Made by a program: the position numbers and the translations under genes. Below, one piece after another: positions 33,485 through 37,770 of a stretch of DNA of 37,770 bases. The notes beneath the pieces were generated by a model that was not told where the DNA came from, did no database searches, and saw only the letters and a program-made list of their open reading frames with translations. Positions within the stretch are counted from its first letter, which is position 1, and every line of letters starts with the position of its first letter. Source of the DNA: Thermomucor indicae-seudaticae (Eukaryota; Mucoromycota; Mucoromycetes; Mucorales; Lichtheimiaceae); assembly GCA_000787465.1 (NCBI GenBank), contig JSYX01000331.1, positions 1 to 37,770 of the forward strand, written 5' to 3'.

Positions 33485-35676
33485 CTATGCTGCAAGAAAT
33501 GCACCAATAACAGCCACCACAATGACGATCAGCGAGCCAAGGCTGTTTTGCAGTGAGGACGCGGCTGACGGTTGTGTGTTGCCAACAACGCAGTCAATTG
33601 AGCATTGGAACGCCATACTTTCAGGGTTCTTCACGATTGAGTCATCAGGGCACGTCTGGAACTGGTTAGGCGTCATGTAACAATAACCAAGAGCGCGAGG
33701 TGCCATGAATGACGGGAATTGGCCGTTCAATTGGTTATAGTTGAGCATGATATACTGGAGCAAAGTCAAGTTGCCAAGTTCGTTGGGAATTGGGCCGGTC
33801 AAGAGATTGTGGTTCAGCATGCTGTCGTCACACAGAATGAGTACTCTGCATTTTTGTCTTTTCCATTATCACATGTAATACCTACAGTTTCCGCAAGTTG
33901 GTCAATGCACCGATCTTGGAAGAGATTGGACCCGTCAGCCGGTTATAGGACAAATCCCTTATGCAAAGGATTTAGTAATGAAGATACTGATCCACCAAAT
34001 CGAGCGACTTACAGAAAAGTGAGGTTGACCAAGTTGTAGAGTGAATCTGGGATCGTGCCATTCACCATTTGTTTAGACAGTGATCTGTGTTACCCACAAA
34101 TGATAAAATTAGGATGTAACATGTCGATCACTTTCTTTCCTGCAAAGATGACTTACAGCTGGGTAAGCTGGGTAAGATTACCGATACTTGGAGGAATAGG
34201 TCCCAATATGTGATTCTCTTTAAGATTCCTGATAATCCAGTAAAGGGATCGCTTAGCATATGCTATCCATGATGTTCCCTGCATGATACCTACAGATTGA
34301 CCAGAGAGACCATATTTCCAAGCTCATTAGGCATAACGCCGTTAATCTGGTTGTTATCGAGAGCTCTAAAACATGTAGGGTTAGCCATATTCTGCAGCTA
34401 GACAATCAAACTATCGTCGATACATACAGAGTCTGCAATTTGGTCATGTTCGTTACTACGGTCGGGAACGGGCCAGTCAGATTGTTATTGCTTAGATAGA
34501 TGTCTATTCACATAAAGTTAATTAGGAATTAAGCATTTGAGATCCGCTTGTCAGTACCAGTCAAGGCAGGCAGGCTGCTCCATGTAGTGGGAATTGTGCC
34601 GGTGAACGAATTGTTCTTCAAGTGGCTGAAGACGACATACGAGGTTAGCCGAGTGCGGGGATTCAAATCCCTGTGTACAACTTACATGGAAGATAAAACA
34701 GGCATGTTTTGGAACGCTGGCAGGTTTCCACTAAGCTGATTAACATCAAATTTCCTGAAAAACACGCAGTTAGTCACATTGCCCGTTTAGTCGCGAAAGA
34801 TTTTGGAATATTACATGACTTGGAGGCTTTGCAAGCCATTGAGAGAGGCGGGCAAAGATCCCGAAATCCGGTTGTTGCTCAGATCGCTATAAAAATAGAA
34901 AAAGTCGTAAATTTAAGACGAACAAAAAAAAGAAGCATTGGATAAGGCTTACAGTGTAATTAAGTTGGGTAACGAGCCAAAAACATCAGGAAGTGAGCCG
35001 ACCAGGTTGTTGTAGGGAAGTTCTCTAGTTTCGTAAAGATGATTAGGGGCCGTATAATGTGGGTGGCACGAAATTGGTCATTTACATTTTGATGACTGCA
35101 CCGATACCGTTGCAAGCGACGCCAAACCAACCGTTACAGCAGCTGGTCATGTCGTTTCCTTCCCATCCCGAGCGAATGACCCACGAGTTTCCATTCAAAC
35201 TGTTGTACAGTTGTTTGAGGGCTGAGCAAGTTGTGACACTTGGACCAGTTGGAGTGGCTGAGGAAGAAGGTGCGGGAGCAGCAGAAGAATCTGTTGGCGT
35301 GCTGCTGTCGGTCGGTTGAGGTGCAGACGCGGTATCGGTTGGTCCAGAATTAGAGGAGCTGTCTGTCGCAGTGGGCGCAGCAGTATCTGTAGGGGCAGCA
35401 TCGGTCGGGTTAGACGCAGAATCGGTAGGACTTTGGTCTGTTGGTGAAGCATCAGTAGGTGAACCAGATTCGCTGGAGCTATCCGTAGGTGAAGCGCCCC
35501 CTGAGCTATCTGTTGGTGTGCCGCTGTCGCCCGAAGGATCTGAAGGATGCAAAATAAGATTACTATTATTAATTGATTCTGGAAACAATGGAATAGTGAA
35601 GGCTACCTTGAGCTTTTGCAAAGACAGCTAGCAAAACTAAAAGAGCAACTAAAAGTAAGGGCACACGCGCTTTCAT
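33485..35676 (-). CDS. Secreted, probably GPI-anchored leucine-rich-repeat protein (plant-type LRR)
   Basis: Starts at the ATG at 35676 with a signal peptide (MKARVPLLLVALLVLLAVF, then AKAQ) in exon 35607-35676. Exon 35086-35539 carries a Ser/Thr/Pro-rich segment with about ten PTD motifs, then an LRR N-terminal cap (CSALKQLYNSLNGNSW, then SCCNGWFGVAC). Nine single-repeat exons follow, e.g. 34953-35024 (ELPYNNLVGSLPDVFGSLPN). Six are exactly 72 nt, and nearly all introns are phase 2. The last exon holds two more repeats (LLTGPIPNELGNLTLLQY), a Cys-containing C-terminal cap and a hydrophobic tail (LGSLIVIVVAVIGAFLAA) without charged residues after it, as in GPI signals. Eleven repeats follow the plant-type LxxNxLTGxIP pattern. 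A cell-surface recognition or wall role is an inference; no kinase or other catalytic domain is present. Confidence 0.9.
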
Positions 35677-36283
35677 TTCTACGTATCAAGGCGCAATAAA
35701 GGCTTTAGAGGAGAAAAGGAAACAGGCTGAAGTAGGAGGGAAAAGGAAAAGAAGAGAAGCCCAGGAACAAAGTTCAAAAATATCTCAGGATTCTGCGGCT
35801 GACTCTGTGACCGTCGCGTTGCTTAAAATGGGATTCACAGAAGGATCAGCCTCCTCCTTCTTCTTGGTAGAAGCAATACAACCAACGCCTTTGATAACCA
35901 TGACACTGAGGCTTAGACTTTGAAGCTGATCGTTGCCTAGTTACTTGTCATTGGAATATTTTTCACGAGACTATTGGCGAGCGGTTACAATGAGGCGATA
36001 AACCACGCTCACTTTAACTAGCAAGACCACGACTGCTTTTCCAGAAAAATGGTTGGTCAGTCGAGGAGACACTTTGCCTGGCAGTCAAGAAAGGCTCTCG
36101 CACATGATAGCGGTTAAGCATGAAGACTTGCCTAAAACACTCCCAGCCATCGGTAAAAAGAGCTTGACGATCTATTTTTAAGCTCGTGTAACCAATGCAG
36201 CATGTTTACGTCTGAAGCATTACTCAGGTCTACTTTTTCCTTGTTTCTTTCTCTCCTTCTCATCTCAATCTTGAGGAATCGCG
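35677..36283. promoter_or_regulatory. Divergent intergenic region between LRR and C2 genes
   Basis: 607 bp from which both flanking genes are transcribed outward. It has a purine-rich stretch next to the LRR gene (about 35708-35770) and a pyrimidine-rich tract directly before the C2 gene ATG (about 36238-36270), as often seen upstream of fungal starts. No specific operator was identified. Confidence 0.45.
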
Positions 36284-36988
36284 ATGTCACAGTTGAAACT
36301 TCGTGTCGCCGTTATCTCTGCCCGTGACTTGGCTGCTGCGTAAGCGCTCTCACTATATACTATTGGCACCCCAATGAGCTTCTGCTGAGATCCGACGAAA
36401 CCTTTTCCTAGCGACAAATCCGGGTTTTCCGATCCTTATGCTGTTGTCCGTGTCAAGTAAGACATGACAAGGATACATAATCTTTCCCGAATCTACAATT
36501 ACTGATATAACGTAAAACTCTCAAGTGAAAAGAAATATTCGACGAAAGTTGTTAAGCAGACTTTAAACCCGGAATGGAATTACCACTTTGAGATACCCGT
36601 ACAAGCAGGCAAGCTGCCTATGCTTTTCAATGTTACTGTCTGGGATAAGGATACCTTTGGACGAGATTTCCTCGGAGAGATATCAATTCCTTTCAAGAAT
36701 TGCTTCGATCGCAATAATGGTGGCCTTTCTGATGGCGTTCCTCGCCACTTCAATGATCCAGCCAATCTACCGCAATGGTTCACTCTGAATAAGCGCGCTG
36801 ACAAGAATAATGTCTCTGGTGAAATCCAACTCAAATTCGGTTTCGTCGAAGAATATGTCAGGGACCCGCAGCAGTGAGTGCAGAATTCGGGCGGAACGCT
36901 GAGGCGCTCGTGTATCATTAACCTGGATTTACTTTTGTCCGAAATTAGGTACATTGATGCTTGGCAACAACTGACAGGCAGCAGCTAA
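36284..36988 (+). CDS. Small single C2-domain protein
   Basis: C2 domains bind phospholipid membranes, often with calcium. The ATG at 36284 gives MSQLKLRVAVISARDLAA. Three introns with GT-AG ends follow, and the exons join in frame. Exon 2 reads DKSGFSDPYAVVRV. The long exon reads KKYSTKVVKQTLNPEWNYHF, then LFNVTVWDKDTFGRDFLGEI and SGEIQLKFGFVEEYVRDP. The last exon gives YIDAWQQLTGSS and a stop at 36986-36988. The loop acidic residues are present: DKSGFSD in loop 1 and DKDTFGRD in loop 3, so calcium binding is plausible. The protein is nearly just the domain, about 170 residues, without signal peptide or membrane segment. The sequence resembles C2 domains of fungal phosphatidylserine decarboxylase 2 and small plant C2 proteins, but no decarboxylase follows here. 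Confidence 0.88.
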
Positions 36989-37770
36989 TTCCGCAACACG
37001 ATTTCCCCTATCGCACGATATCTCATGCTGTATACATACTTATGACCATGTGCATATACTCATGTCCCTTAATACTAGACCGATAGATAGTATGATTTAC
37101 CTTCAGAATATACACCTCTTCTTTCGCCACATTTCTGGCATGTTATCTCTTATCAAACTCTCCGCCATGTGGATCTTACACCGAAAGACAGAAAAGGAAA
37201 TGCAGCGGATCGTCATCATAGACAAACATGATCCAGTTTCTCTCTGTTTCGCAACCAAGAATTCCGTCCTGGAAGAAATCTTGGCGCCAGAGGAATTGCA
37301 ATGATGAAGTAATATTTACTCGAGTCCTCGACACCATTTGCGTCGACTCGTCAGCGACGTTGCGTCAATGCGGAATTCTTTGCCGCAGCGAAAACCTTGG
37401 CTTTGAATCATGCACCCCGTCTTTACTCTTGGCTTTAGGTCGAACCTGGCCAAACTGTTTCGTCAACTTACCGTGCGTAGCTGTATACCGGGGACGTTCT
37501 ACTGAAGACATGTTTCGTTTTACGCCTAGCATCGTTGTCACCGCAGCTTGTAAGCGTTTGACGTTACGACTTAGCGATCAGAATCACGCGAAGATAACTA
37601 CGCCGAGAGGGTACACAGATACGCTGCCTTGTTGGTGCTGACGCAGCAACCGTAGCGACTGTTGTCGTCGACCGGCATTCTGGATTGCAACCACATTGGT
37701 TGCAGCAAGGTTTAGCCATATCCTCTAATAGGATAGTCTCGAATATCCGAATCTGTTTTAGATCCCTACT
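36989..37770. other. Unassigned right end of the window
   Basis: A 137-codon open frame on the plus strand (37228-37641) is the longest here. It starts mid-sequence with no recognisable domain and no splice-supported extension. I do not call it a gene. The C2 gene 3' UTR lies at the left side. Confidence 0.4.

Noticed and set aside
34642..34682. tRNA-like B-box (GATTCAAATCC) and an A-box-like GGTTAGCCGAGTG
   Set aside because: It sits in a 60-nt intron of the LRR gene. The two boxes are too close for a tRNA, and no acceptor stem or anticodon arm can be folded.
36284..36988. Phosphatidylserine decarboxylase 2 fragment
   Set aside because: The C2 domain is similar, but the last exon ends in a clean stop after a properly spliced short tail and no decarboxylase motifs follow. 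A standalone C2 protein is preferred.
37228..37641. 137-codon plus-strand open frame at the right end
   Set aside because: No domain, no splice-supported extension, and no plausible gene context; open frames of this length occur by chance.

Overview
The window looks like nuclear DNA of a fungus, most likely an early-diverging lineage such as Mucoromycota. This is inferred from many short GT-AG introns (about 50-70 nt), a plant-type secreted leucine-rich-repeat protein, a Tc1 element, and decayed elements with pogo/Tigger-like ends. There are no operons, no bacterial signals, no CRISPR array and no rRNA or tRNA gene that I could support. The species is not determined.

Layout from left to right. 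1-1739: non-coding, with a diverged dispersed repeat and a small inverted repeat. 1740-7215 (+): TAF2, the TFIID subunit, with a bromodomain fused at its C-terminus. 9080-10010 (+): a decayed two-bromodomain relic that still has its introns. 10341-12069: an old TA-flanked, pogo/Tigger-like element split by a younger element of another family (10856-11903). 12321-17504 (-): a large DDB1/CPSF160/SF3B3-family protein. 18616-20995 (+): BRF1, the TFIIIB subunit. 21000-29460: a gene-poor stretch with two more copies of the hairpin-ended DNA element, one unexplained ORF remnant, and an apparently intact Tc1 transposon (25722-27057). 29465-31299 (+): cytosolic aspartyl-tRNA synthetase. 31489-32760 (-): neuroguidin/Lcp5-like ribosome-biogenesis protein. 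33485-35676 (-): a secreted, probably GPI-anchored LRR protein. 36284-36988 (+): a small C2-domain protein. The remainder is unassigned.

Most genes are core housekeeping functions: Pol II initiation (TAF2), Pol III initiation (BRF1), tRNA charging (AspRS), ribosome assembly (neuroguidin) and a DDB1-fold scaffold. They have separate promoters. The DDB1-like gene and BRF1 are divergent, as are the LRR and C2 genes; AspRS and neuroguidin are convergent, 189 bp apart. I see no evidence of one dedicated multi-gene system. The most unusual features are the TAF2-bromodomain fusion beside a dead bromodomain gene, the LRR gene built almost entirely from one-repeat exons, and the nested DNA transposons. 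Exon boundaries were worked out by hand from splice sites, reading frame and family similarity recalled from memory; no alignment was run.
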